A DNA stretch of 64,000 bases from Chloroflexota bacterium. Lineage in GTDB: Bacteria > Chloroflexota > Anaerolineae > Aggregatilineales > Phototrophicaceae. A program made the position numbers and the translations under genes. Shown here in pieces: positions 45,378 to 54,138 of the stretch; within the stretch, counting starts at the first letter, position 1, and the number at the start of each line of letters is the position of its first letter. Location: contig JAPOYU010000064.1 of assembly GCA_026706395.1 (NCBI GenBank), forward strand, positions 1 through 64,000. The letters run 5' to 3'. The notes beneath the pieces were generated by a model. It ran no database searches. It was given only the letters and a program-made list of their open reading frames with translations, and was not told the origin of the DNA.

Positions 45378-47789
45378 ATGCCCCAAATAGCCGAACTCTT
45401 CCACACCCTCCCCTACGGACCTGCGCCCGAATCCGCCGCCGCCGCCATCAACTGGCTCGAATCCCACAACCGCCACTTCGACCTCTTCATCAACAACCAG
45501 TGGACGCCCCCCGCCGCCGGCAACACCCTGACCGTCTCCAACCCCGCCCGCGGCGAAAGCCTGGCGCAAGTCGCCGATGCGGCAGCTCCAGATATCGATG
45601 CCGCCGTATCCGCCGCTCGCAGCGCCTGCGAGTCCTGGTCCGCCCTCAGCCCCCATCAGCGCGCCCGTCATCTCTACGCCATCGCCCGCAACATTCAGAA
45701 ACATGCCCGCCTGCTCGCCGTCGTGGAAAGCCTCGATAACGGCAAGCCCATCCGCGAATCCCGCGATATCGATGTGCCTCTGGTCGCCCGCCACTTCTAC
45801 CATCACGCCGGCTGGGCACAGCTTATGGACAGCGAACTACGCGACTATCAGCCGCTCGGCGTGGTCGGGCAGGTGATCCCCTGGAACTTCCCGCTCCTGA
45901 TGCTGGCCTGGAAGATCGCCCCGGCCCTCGCGGCAGGCAACACGGTCGTCATCAAACCCGCGCCCTACACCCCGCTTTCCGCTCTGCTCTTCGCCCAGAT
46001 CATCGCCGAAGCCGGCATCCCGCCGGGCGTCGTCAACATCGTCACCGGCGGCGACGAAGCCGGCGCAGCGCTGGTGGCTCATGACGATCTGGACAAAATC
46101 GCCTTCACCGGCTCGACCGCCGTCGGCCGCATCATCCGCCGCGCCGCCGCCGGCAAGGGCGTCAAGCTGACGCTGGAGCTGGGCGGCAAGTCGCCCTTCA
46201 TCGTCTACGCCGACGCCGACCTCGATGGCGCGATCGAAGGCTTGGTCGACGCCATCTTCTTCAATCAGGGCGAGGTCTGCTGCGCCGGTTCGCGCTTGCT
46301 GGTGCAAGAGAACATCGCCGATGCCTTCATCCTGAAATTGAAGACGCGCATGTCTCGCCTGCGCCTGGGCGATGCCCTCGACAAGAGCATCGATATCGGC
46401 TCCGTCATCGATCCCGTGCAATACGAAGCGATTGACAAGTGGGTGCAAAATGGCATCAGCGAAGGCGCCGATGTTTACCAGCCGGCCGTCGATCTCCCGC
46501 CGGAAGGCTGCTTCTATCCGCCCACCCTGCTGACCAATCTGGAAGCATCGGCCGCCGTCGCCCAGCAAGAAATCTTCGGTCCCGTCTTGGTGGCGATGAG
46601 CTTCCGCACGCCGAGCGAAGCGATTGAACTGGCGAACAATACGCGCTACGGGTTGGCCGCGTCCGTCTGGAGCGAGAACATCAGTCTGGCGCTGGAGACG
46701 GCGCGAAACGTCAAAGCCGGCAGCATCTGGATCAACAGCACCAACCTCTTCGACGCCGCGGCCGGCTTCGGCGGCTATCGCGAATCCGGCTTCGGGCGCG
46801 AAGGCGGCAAGGAGGGGCTCTACGCCTACCTGCGCCCGAAATGGCAGGCGCGCGCCAGGCCCGGCCTCGGCGATCCACCGACGGACTGGGGCGCGCAAGT
46901 CCCGCCGGCGCCGGTCGCTCTTGGCGGCCAGCGACATCACACGGGCATTGACCGCACAGCCAAGCTCTACATCGGCGGGGCGCAGACCCGCCCCGATGGC
47001 AATTACACCATGCCGGTGCTTTCGCCCTCCGGCCTCCTGGTCGGCCAAGCCGGAGACGGCAATCGCAAAGACATCCGCAACGCTGTCGAAGCCGCCCATA
47101 GAGCCAAGAACTGGGCATATTATGCGCCCCACAATCGCGCCCAGATACTCTATTACATCGCGGAAAATCTGGCGGCGCGGCAAGCAGAATTCGCCGAGCG
47201 CATCGCGGCGATGACCGAAGCGCCTCTTGACGCTGCCCAACGCGAAGTCGCGGTCTCCATCCAGCGCCTCTTCCACTGGGCCGCCTTCGCCGACAAGTCC
47301 GGCGGGGCAGTGCAGGAGACGACCCTGCGCGGTCTGGTCGCCGCCATTCACGAACCGGTCGGCGTCATCGGCATCGCCTGCCCGGACGAGCCGCCCTTGC
47401 TGCCCTTCATCTCGCTGGTCGCCGCCGCCATCTCCCGCGGCAACACCGTCGTCTGCTTGCCCTCCCCCATATACCCGCTCAGCGCAACCGACCTCTACCA
47501 GGTCTTCGATACATCGGATCTGCCCGCCGGCGTGGTCAACATCATCACCGGCGACCGCGATCACCTGGTCAAGACGCTCGTCGAGCATGACGATGTCGAC
47601 AGCCTCTGGTACTTCGGCGACGCCGAAGGCAGCCGCCAGGTCGAGGCGCGCTCCGCCCACAACCTCAAGCGCACCTGGGTCAGCTATGGCGCCTCGCGCG
47701 ATTGGCATGATGCCGTGCAAGGCGCCGGCCCCGAGTTCCTCCATGAGTCGATCCAGATCAAGAACATCTGGGTGCCGACAGGCGCTTAA
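45378..47789 (+). CDS. Two-domain aldehyde dehydrogenase, ALDH16 type
   Basis: 803 residues. The first domain (about 25-495) is a complete aldehyde dehydrogenase with general-base Glu in LELGGKSP and nucleophile C301 in GEVCCAGSR. The second (about 520-803) is a shortened ALDH domain that lacks the catalytic Cys and Glu, as in the ALDH16 group, where it serves assembly. It should oxidise an aldehyde with NAD(P)+; the natural substrate is not known. ATG 45378 is preferred to an in-frame TTG nine bases earlier. Convergent with the next gene, overlapping by 4 bp. Confidence 0.87.
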   Translation: MPQIAELFHTLPYGPAPESAAAAINWLESHNRHFDLFINNQWTPPAAGNTLTVSNPARGESLAQVADAAAPDIDAAVSAARSACESWSALSPHQRARHLYAIARNIQKHARLLAVVESLDNGKPIRESRDIDVPLVARHFYHHAGWAQLMDSELRDYQPLGVVGQVIPWNFPLLMLAWKIAPALAAGNTVVIKPAPYTPLSALLFAQIIAEAGIPPGVVNIVTGGDEAGAALVAHDDLDKIAFTGSTAVGRIIRRAAAGKGVKLTLELGGKSPFIVYADADLDGAIEGLVDAIFFNQGEVCCAGSRLLVQENIADAFILKLKTRMSRLRLGDALDKSIDIGSVIDPVQYEAIDKWVQNGISEGADVYQPAVDLPPEGCFYPPTLLTNLEASAAVAQQEIFGPVLVAMSFRTPSEAIELANNTRYGLAASVWSENISLALETARNVKAGSIWINSTNLFDAAAGFGGYRESGFGREGGKEGLYAYLRPKWQARARPGLGDPPTDWGAQVPPAPVALGGQRHHTGIDRTAKLYIGGAQTRPDGNYTMPVLSPSGLLVGQAGDGNRKDIRNAVEAAHRAKNWAYYAPHNRAQILYYIAENLAARQAEFAERIAAMTEAPLDAAQREVAVSIQRLFHWAAFADKSGGAVQETTLRGLVAAIHEPVGVIGIACPDEPPLLPFISLVAAAISRGNTVVCLPSPIYPLSATDLYQVFDTSDLPAGVVNIITGDRDHLVKTLVEHDDVDSLWYFGDAEGSRQVEARSAHNLKRTWVSYGASRDWHDAVQGAGPEFLHESIQIKNIWVPTGA

Positions 47790-49015
47790 GCCAGCGCTCT
47801 CATCAACTCGAGCAAAGTATGCAGCATCAGATTGGCGCCTTTGACGCAATCGGCGTCAGTCGTGTATTCGGCTGGATTATGGCTGATGCCCTTGACCGAC
47901 GGCACGAAGTACATGGCGGATGGCGCGATATTCGCCATGTTCTGCGTATCGTGGCCGGCGAAGCTGAGCATGCGCTCGTGAGACAGTCCTAATTGGTCGG
48001 CGGCCCGTTCTATTGCGTTCATAACCGTCTCGCTCATGGTCGCGGGAATGACAGGCGGCGTCCCCTCATAAGAGACGTCCAAGCCGAATTCCGCCGCGCA
48101 TTCTTCAAGCAGGCGAATCAAGTCAGCCTGCATCCGATCCATCTCAGCATCGGAGCCATGCCGGAATTCAAGCGCGCAGTATACTTCCGCCGGCACGATA
48201 TTAAACGCGCCCGGCTCAGCGCTGATCATCCCAACGTTGCAAACGCCGGGACTATAGTTCCGCATCACATGATCCCTGGCGCGCAGTACGAAGGTCGCCG
48301 CGCCCCAGAGCGCGTCGCGCCGCAGGTCCATCGGCATCGTGCCGGCATGCGCCGCTTCGCCGCGAAACGACACATGTATGGACCGTATCCCAACGATGGC
48401 GTTGACGACGCCAATGTCGACGCCAGAAGACTCCAAGCGCCTGCCCTGCTCGATATGCAACTCCACCCAAGCCAGCACATCATCACGCGTCGCCGCCAGC
48501 ATCGACTCGCGGGTGATGCCCACAGCCGAAAAGCGGCGCGTCAACTCATTGAGATCCACCCGGCTGCGTTCAAAGTCCGCCATCGTCAATTGACCGACGA
48601 CCGCCTTGCTGCCCATCAGTCCCATGATGGCGCTCTCTTCATCGGTGAAGTTGACCGCTTCCAACGTGACCGCCGGCGTGATGCCATCGTCTTTCAGCGC
48701 GCGCAGCGCCTCAAAAGCGACCAGCACACCCAGCGCGCCATCATAAGTCCCGCCGTTAGGTACGCTGTCCAGGTGCGAGCCGGCGAGGATGCGCTTTTCA
48801 CTGGGCGGATCGCTATGTAGAATCGCCGACTGATTGCCAGCGCCGTCGATCGCATAATCCAGCCCCGCTTCGGCTATCTTGCGCTGATACCAGTCCCGCG
48901 CGGCGATATCGTGCTCGGTCAGCGCCGGGCGATGCAGGCCGCCGTCTCCTGTCGCGCCGATTTGCGACAACTCGTCCATATCGCCGAGCAAGCGCTTTTC
49001 GTTGATCCTGAGCAT
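47786..49015 (-). CDS. N-carbamoyl-L-amino acid / allantoate amidohydrolase family (M20)
   Basis: 409 residues. Zn-site motifs GSHLDSVPNGGTYDGALG, NFTDEES, LHIEQG and the late SFAGHDTQNMA match the HyuC/AllC branch, which removes a carbamoyl group from N-carbamoyl amino acids, ureidoglycine-type compounds or beta-ureidopropionate. The dimerisation domain carries AAHAGTMPMDLRRDAL. Which substrate it uses cannot be told. ATG 49015 has AGGAG seven bases upstream. Confidence 0.88.
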   Translation of the reverse strand: MLRINEKRLLGDMDELSQIGATGDGGLHRPALTEHDIAARDWYQRKIAEAGLDYAIDGAGNQSAILHSDPPSEKRILAGSHLDSVPNGGTYDGALGVLVAFEALRALKDDGITPAVTLEAVNFTDEESAIMGLMGSKAVVGQLTMADFERSRVDLNELTRRFSAVGITRESMLAATRDDVLAWVELHIEQGRRLESSGVDIGVVNAIVGIRSIHVSFRGEAAHAGTMPMDLRRDALWGAATFVLRARDHVMRNYSPGVCNVGMISAEPGAFNIVPAEVYCALEFRHGSDAEMDRMQADLIRLLEECAAEFGLDVSYEGTPPVIPATMSETVMNAIERAADQLGLSHERMLSFAGHDTQNMANIAPSAMYFVPSVKGISHNPAEYTTDADCVKGANLMLHTLLELMRALA

Positions 49016-49018
49016 CAA

Positions 49019-49642
49019 GTTACTCCTCTAAACGGATCCGGGCTTCTAATCCAGCAGGCTGTTCATGTGATCCCATTCTCCAAGAAAACTCCGGAAAACT
49101 CATACCGATTCCTAAAGCCTTCCCGAACTTTGAGGGCGAATCCCGGACAAATGAGAGCGTCTAACAGCCAATCTGGCAAGTTTTCGGGGCAATGTCGCCG
49201 AAATCAGGGACAATTCGCATGGATTTGCGATTCTTCCCGTAAACGGAATATTTTTTTGTCCAATAAAATCAGGGCGGGCCAGCGAGCCGAAACCCAGCAA
49301 TGGTGCGGGGTAAAGGGGGCGACCCCGGCGCGGCGGACGCTTATTGATAATTGATTATCGATAGAGCGGAAACTTTTTTCTCTCATAAGATGATAATTCC
49401 TGGATGCTTGGTATTGGCGCGCGGGGCGCGGCTTGGAATGTAGAGTGCCATGTGTTGAGCGTAGCAGATTTCAGGAGTCTATGGGCGATCATATGTTCTC
49501 GTATTGGTCTCCGTATACTTTCTCTAACCGAGACGGAGAGAGGTTCAGGGAGAGGGATTGACTCGCATTTCCGCCTTAGCACAGCACCGAACAAGCCTTA
49601 TAATATCGGGCACAGAGTCGCGTCAATTGTAGGGAGATTCAA
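49019..49642. other. Non-coding gap of about 620 bp
   Basis: No credible gene. It holds the second copy of the AT-rich core (49247-49267), an AT-rich palindrome-like patch near 49345 (TTGATAATTGATTATCGATAG) and T-runs near 49375. The last 15 bases contain AGGGAGA, the ribosome-binding site of the exonuclease gene. Confidence 0.6.
49247..49267. repeat. AT-rich core shared with 12455-12474 (copy B)
   Basis: Reads AATA, seven T, GTCCAATAAA, one T longer than copy A. The flanks do not align well, so only the core is conserved between the two gaps. Confidence 0.5.
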
Positions 49643-50410
49643 ATGAAACTGTATTCCTGGAATGTCAACGGCATCCGCGCCGCGCAGAGAAAAGGCTTCC
49701 TCGATTGGCTGCACGCGGAACAGCCGGAGGTCTTGACCGTGCAGGAAACCAAGTCACAGCCGGAACAGCTGGACGCCAAGCTGCGCCAGCCGGAGGGCTA
49801 TCATGTCTGGTGGGCCAGCGCCGAGCGCAAAGGCTACAGCGGCGTCGGCTTGTTCAGCAAGACGGAACCGCTGGACGTCAAGCTGGGCCTGGGCATCGAG
49901 AAATTCGACAGCGAAGGCCGCACGATCATCGCAGATTATGGCGCTTTCACTTTGATGAGCACCTACCTGCCAAACGGCAAGGGCAGCGAGGAACGCCTGC
50001 GCTACAAGATGGAATACAAAGATGTTTTCCTCGATTATGCCAACAAGCTTCGCGCCGACGGCAAGTCGGTGGTGTTTTGCGGCGACATCAACACGGCGCA
50101 TAACGAAATCGACCTGACCCATCCCAAGCCGAACGCCAAGTATTCGGGCTTCCTGCGCGAAGAACGGGATTGGATCGACAAGGTGGTGGCGCAAGGCTAT
50201 ATCGATAGCTACCGTCATCTGAATCCGGATAAAGAGGGGGCCTATTCCTGGTGGTCACTGCGCAGCGGCGCGCGCGCCAAGAATGTCGGCTGGCGGATTG
50301 ACTACTTCTTCATCTCGCCCGATCTGCTGGACAAGATGGTCACGGCCGAGATCCATGCCGATGTCATGGGCAGCGATCACTGTCCGATCAGTTTGACGCT
50401 GGATGTTTGA
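49643..50410 (+). CDS. xth: Exodeoxyribonuclease III
   Basis: 255 residues of the ExoIII/APE1 endonuclease-exonuclease-phosphatase fold, which cuts at abasic sites and trims 3' ends in base-excision repair. Motifs are in order: YSWNVNGIRAA, VQETK (metal Glu), GDINTAHNEIDL (Asp/Asn), WRIDYFF and SDHCPI (catalytic His). GGGAGA precedes the ATG. Stand-alone, beside but not coupled to the GIY-YIG-like array. Confidence 0.94.
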   Translation: MKLYSWNVNGIRAAQRKGFLDWLHAEQPEVLTVQETKSQPEQLDAKLRQPEGYHVWWASAERKGYSGVGLFSKTEPLDVKLGLGIEKFDSEGRTIIADYGAFTLMSTYLPNGKGSEERLRYKMEYKDVFLDYANKLRADGKSVVFCGDINTAHNEIDLTHPKPNAKYSGFLREERDWIDKVVAQGYIDSYRHLNPDKEGAYSWWSLRSGARAKNVGWRIDYFFISPDLLDKMVTAEIHADVMGSDHCPISLTLDV

Positions 50411-50437
50411 CCGGGGCAATGTGGGGAAAAGATCCCC

Positions 50438-51139
50438 TTAAACAGCGGACTCAACGGCCAGCCCTATGGCGAAGCAGATAATAATCACCAGTGTACACAA
50501 GGCAATCTTCAGGGCTTTGCCGCGCGGGGTCTGGAAGTACTCGTCGGCGCGCTCCCATAGCTGCCACATCGCTTCAACTGGATCGTCCCAATCTATACGA
50601 CGCTCGTCGGCGTTGCGCGCGCGGTAGCGCATAAGCGATTCGCGGACGTTGCGTCGATTGTTCGCTGGTCGGGCGTAGGCGCGCCGAAAACCCTCGGCTT
50701 CGGCTGATCGGCGATGATGCGAAGCGGCAGGTCGATAGTCTCGTGAAGACGACCCTGTCCCCGCTGCGCCGCCGGATGTGGTTTGCTGATCAGGCGGGAT
50801 ATATTGACTCGCGTAGGCGTCGATTTGCAATGACGATCGCCGCAATCCTCCAATCTGATACGGATCCAGTTCCAGCCAGTCGCTGCTCAGCCTGGCGTGA
50901 TGCCGCTCGTACAGCGCGGACGCGCTCGATTCCAAGTCCTCGGTCTCCAAAATAGAAACCAGCTCGATGCCAAACCGGCGCTCGGTTTCGCCGAATACCG
51001 CCTCGATCGCGCTACTGGGGCTCGCCGCAGCGTCTATTCTGAAGCGGTCCGTATCGATATCCCGTATTACAAGGATGTAGCCAGCTGGCCGATTCAATTC
51101 CGGCAGCGATTGAAAGTCCTTCGGCACCAGGCTCTTCAA
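50438..51139 (-). CDS. GIY-YIG-like membrane-anchored protein, array member 4
   Basis: 233 residues. TTG 51139 is chosen because GGGGAG stands nine bases upstream and every close paralogue starts with the same (M)KS run; a longer frame to 51256 would overlap gene 3. Residues 15-95 (RPAGYILVIRDIDTDRFRI to DWLELDPYQ) resemble the GIY-YIG-related T5orf172/MUG113 domain: opening GYxxVI, a Y/F-R-I strand and a closing DW-x-L. The conserved Gly-Arg after YKI is missing, so cleavage is doubtful. A polar linker with EAEGFRRAY and a C-terminal hydrophobic helix (about 211-229) follow, so the domain should face the cytosol. Last gene of the four. Confidence 0.6.
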   Translation of the reverse strand: MKSLVPKDFQSLPELNRPAGYILVIRDIDTDRFRIDAAASPSSAIEAVFGETERRFGIELVSILETEDLESSASALYERHHARLSSDWLELDPYQIGGLRRSSLQIDAYASQYIPPDQQTTSGGAAGTGSSSRDYRPAASHHRRSAEAEGFRRAYARPANNRRNVRESLMRYRARNADERRIDWDDPVEAMWQLWERADEYFQTPRGKALKIALCTLVIIICFAIGLAVESAV

Positions 51140-51192
51140 CTTCGTTCGCTCCCCATCCTGTCCCTTGCCATGGATCGCTTCATCTTTCGCGT

Positions 51193-52476
51193 TCAGGGCG
51201 ATAAAAGGCTGCTGTGGATGTAGGCGGTCTCGCCCTGAAACTCGAACTCGATCCATATTGCGCTGCTATTGACCGTTTGGCCCTCGACTCGCTCCAGCGG
51301 CTGAATCGCGTCTCCCGGTCGCAGCCGGCCCACAATCGCACAATTCGTGCTGGCGCAGGCGCGGACGCGGGCATTCAGATCGTTCACCGTCTCGACAACC
51401 AGAACTTCGATTTCAACCTCAGTCGCGGTCGCCGTGAATGTCGACGTTGGGACTTCGGTCGCGGAATTGGTCGCCGTCGGTGTTTCTGTCGCTGTTGCGG
51501 TTTCTGTCGCTGTTGCGGTTTCAGTCGCGGTATGCGTCGCTGTAAGCGCCGGCTTCGGCGTCGGCGATTCAGTTGCCGGCATGATCGGCGGTCTGGTCGA
51601 TAGCAGGCTGCGGTGAACGAACTGCACCACCCCTTTGTGTGAGAAGGCAATCCAGATCTCATCGCCCTTCACCGGCTCGCCCCGCTGATACCGCAGCGAT
51701 TCCAGCCTGAATCCAACTTCCAATAATGAGTTCGGCGGGCAGGTTGTGCGCGCGCAGCCGCGGACAGGCGCCGGCACGCGGACGTAAAAGATCTCCCCTT
51801 GCCCAGGAGCAATAGTAGGCGTCCCCGTTACGCGGACGCTGAACCCCCGCGCGTTGCTAGTGGGCGCGACTTCCTGCTGTTGCGAAACCAGAAGTGCCGA
51901 AATCTCTCGGCGAAGCTCGGTTCGTCTTGTCGCCACTAGAGCGAGACAAGCAACAATCAGCAACAGAATGAGCCAGGCTTTCCAGCGGCGCGTGGGGCGC
52001 TTCTCAGGACGCTGCAAACGCGCAAAGGGAGACTCCGGCGCCGCGCGAACGATCTCCGCATCCTCCACCAGCGACTTCGCCCCCATCTCGTTGCGGGCGA
52101 GCTCCCGCAGCGACATCGTGCGGGGCCGTCCGACCTCGTCGAGCTGCGCGACTTGCGCGTCATCGAGGTCAAACCAGTCGCCCGCGCCCCCGCGCCCGAC
52201 AAAGCGATCGTGCAAAGCCAGCGCCAAAGCGGCGGCGTTTTCGGCCTCAAGTATGAGCGCCAGTCTGGTCTCGATCGATAACTCGGCGACGCGCCGTAAT
52301 TGATCGCGGTCAATGCGCTGCAAACTGGCGATCTTGAACCGATTGCCGTAGTCCACATCCTGGATGACCACGACGTAGCCGGCCGGCGTCTTCAAACGGG
52401 GCAGATTCGCCGCTTGCCGGGTTGGGATGCGTCTGAACTGTTGACCGGCCTCCAAGGCTCGCTCTTCCCGCTCCAA
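51193..52476 (-). CDS. GIY-YIG-like / transmembrane / SH3b fusion, array member 3
   Basis: 427 residues. Residues 25-105 are the GIY-YIG-like domain (PAGYVVVIQDVDYGNRFKI to GDWFDLDD), here closest to the family ending EWFDL. One membrane helix (about 170-190, WLILLLIVACLALVA) is followed by an outer part: an SH3b-like domain with CARTTCPP, a Thr/Ala/Glu-repeat linker (TATETATATETATATE), and a C-terminal SH3b domain with ACASTNCAIVGRLRPGD. It would link a cytosolic nuclease-fold domain to the cell surface. Starts are TTG only (52476 or 52455). Most diverged of the four. Confidence 0.6.
   Translation of the reverse strand: MEREERALEAGQQFRRIPTRQAANLPRLKTPAGYVVVIQDVDYGNRFKIASLQRIDRDQLRRVAELSIETRLALILEAENAAALALALHDRFVGRGGAGDWFDLDDAQVAQLDEVGRPRTMSLRELARNEMGAKSLVEDAEIVRAAPESPFARLQRPEKRPTRRWKAWLILLLIVACLALVATRRTELRREISALLVSQQQEVAPTSNARGFSVRVTGTPTIAPGQGEIFYVRVPAPVRGCARTTCPPNSLLEVGFRLESLRYQRGEPVKGDEIWIAFSHKGVVQFVHRSLLSTRPPIMPATESPTPKPALTATHTATETATATETATATETPTATNSATEVPTSTFTATATEVEIEVLVVETVNDLNARVRACASTNCAIVGRLRPGDAIQPLERVEGQTVNSSAIWIEFEFQGETAYIHSSLLSP
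51483..51530 (-). repeat. 18-bp tandem repeat coding a Thr-rich linker
   Basis: The unit TTTCTGTCGCTGTTGCGG (plus strand) occurs twice exactly and once in part. It encodes ETATAT-type repeats between the two outer SH3b-like regions and could vary in copy number. Confidence 0.75.
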
Positions 52477-52522
52477 TCGGTCACAGCGGCGATTGTAACA
52501 CGCTCGTCAGCGGTGGCGCGGT

Positions 52523-53260
52523 TTACCAGTAATATCTTGACATCGGCCCGAAGTGCAGGAGCAGAATCAGCATAAGGGTCAACAGTACTGCGATGACGAT
52601 GCCGGGATGATTGACGAATAAATCTTCGAACAATTCGCCGGCTTTCGCACGAATGGAGAGACGCTTTTCGCCGTGATGCCGAGACATATCACGATTGCGC
52701 CGCAGCGACCTCGCGCCATAGCGCCTTTCCGGTATCGGCTGGCGAGGTCGGCGATGCTTCCATTGGCTGCGGTTGGGACCAGTAGATGGTCGGGAATAAG
52801 CGCGCCGAAAGCCCTCGGCTTCACTCGTCCCGCGATGATAGGAACTTGCCAGCCGCCGGTAGCGCGAGATTGGCTTGGGCCGCGTCGCTTCCCTGGCATA
52901 AGGCGCGCGCTGAGGCGTCAAATAATGGCTGGGGTAGGCGTCAATCTGCAAAACCGATCGGCGCAAGACTTCCAGTTGATACGGGTCTAAGTCAAGCCAA
53001 TCGCTGCTCAGCCGCGCATGGTACAATTCATAAAGTTCAGCTTCGGCGGTCGCCAGGTCCTCCGTCTCCAAAATCGAGAGGAGCTCAATACCGAAGTCGC
53101 GCTTCTCCTCGTTGAGCAGCGCCTCGATATACAATCCGGGATGAGCCGCGCCTTCAATGCGATAGTTGTCGCTGTCGATATCGCGAATCACGCAGACATA
53201 TCCAGCCGGCGGTTCAAGCCCCGGCAGCGATTCATAATCTCTTGGAGCGCTGCTTTTCAA
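52523..53260 (-). CDS. GIY-YIG-like tail-anchored protein, array member 2
   Basis: 245 residues from TTG 53260 behind GGAG. Residues 15-100 are nearly the same as in member 1 (AGYVCVIRDIDSDNYRIEG, ELLSILETEDL, DWLDLDPYQLE). The middle is basic and disordered with the shared EAEGFRRAYSRP motif, followed by an Arg-rich run. A hydrophobic helix near the C-terminus (about 220-236, IVIAVLLTLMLILLL) should anchor it. Function unknown; if the fold is GIY-YIG-like the active-site Arg is replaced. Confidence 0.6.
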   Translation of the reverse strand: MKSSAPRDYESLPGLEPPAGYVCVIRDIDSDNYRIEGAAHPGLYIEALLNEEKRDFGIELLSILETEDLATAEAELYELYHARLSSDWLDLDPYQLEVLRRSVLQIDAYPSHYLTPQRAPYAREATRPKPISRYRRLASSYHRGTSEAEGFRRAYSRPSTGPNRSQWKHRRPRQPIPERRYGARSLRRNRDMSRHHGEKRLSIRAKAGELFEDLFVNHPGIVIAVLLTLMLILLLHFGPMSRYYW

Positions 53261-53296
53261 GTTGCTGATTCTCCGGCACCCCCTTTAGGACATCGC

Positions 53297-53986
53297 CTAG
53301 CTGATGGCATCCGTCATACACAGGACCGCTATCAGCAGCAGGAAGAACACGAATTTTAAAGCCTTGCCCGCATCACTATCAAAGAATCTACTGATCCGCG
53401 TCGACAGATTCAGTATCTGGACAAAGGGATCGTCAGAATCGACTTGACGCTCTTCGGCGTCGACTTCGCGAAAGCGTCGCAGCGAACTGGCGCCATAGCG
53501 CCGATAAGTAGATGGTCCGGAATAAGCGCGCCGAAAGCCCTCGGCTTCACTCGTCCCGCGAAGATAGGAACTGGCCAGCCGCTGGTAGCGCGAGATTGGC
53601 TTGGGCCGCATCTCTTGCTTGGCGTAAGGCCCGCGCTGAGGCGTCAAATAATGGCTGGCGTAGGCGTCAATCTGTAAGATAGACCGGCGCAAGGCTTCCA
53701 GTTGATAGGGATCGAGCTCCAGCCAGTCGCCGCTCAACCTGGCGTGATACAAGTCATAAAGCTCAGCTTCGGTCGCCTGCAAATCCTCCGTCTCCAAAAT
53801 CGAGAGCAGCTCAATACCGAAGTCGCGCTCTTCCTCGTTGAGCAGCGCCTCGATATACAATCCGGGATGAGCCGCCCCTTCAATACGATAGGTGTCGCTA
53901 TCGATATCACGAATCACGCAGACATATCCAGCCGGCGGTTCAAGCCTCGGCAGCGATTCATAATCTTTTGGAGCGATGCTCTTCAC
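53297..53986 (-). CDS. GIY-YIG-like tail-anchored protein, array member 1
   Basis: 229 residues from GTG 53986, which gives the MKS start shared with members 2 and 4; an ATG frame to 54019 also exists. The domain at 15-100 has AGYVCVIRDIDSDTYRIEG, then ELLSILETEDLQ and DWLELDPYQLE. After the EAEGFRRAYSGP motif come an acidic stretch and a C-terminal membrane helix (about 209-225). First gene of the array, divergent from the gene at 54139. Confidence 0.6.
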   Translation of the reverse strand: MKSIAPKDYESLPRLEPPAGYVCVIRDIDSDTYRIEGAAHPGLYIEALLNEEERDFGIELLSILETEDLQATEAELYDLYHARLSGDWLELDPYQLEALRRSILQIDAYASHYLTPQRGPYAKQEMRPKPISRYQRLASSYLRGTSEAEGFRRAYSGPSTYRRYGASSLRRFREVDAEERQVDSDDPFVQILNLSTRISRFFDSDAGKALKFVFFLLLIAVLCMTDAIS

Positions 53987-54138
53987 TGCGCCCTTTCCCG
54001 CCGGGCAGGCTTCCATCACAAGCTGACTTAGCTTCTATTCTAGCATCTATCGCGGCGGCATCGCCTTTTTTCACGTTCGTTGACCTGCGACCGCCGGGCA
54101 GAGCCGCGCGTATATGTTGAGGGGAGTATAATGCAGCT

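Noticed and set aside
45837..47849. 670-codon open frame antisense to the ALDH16 gene
   Set aside because: Composition is Gly/Asp/Arg/Val-rich with no motif; the sense strand has a full ALDH with catalytic residues.
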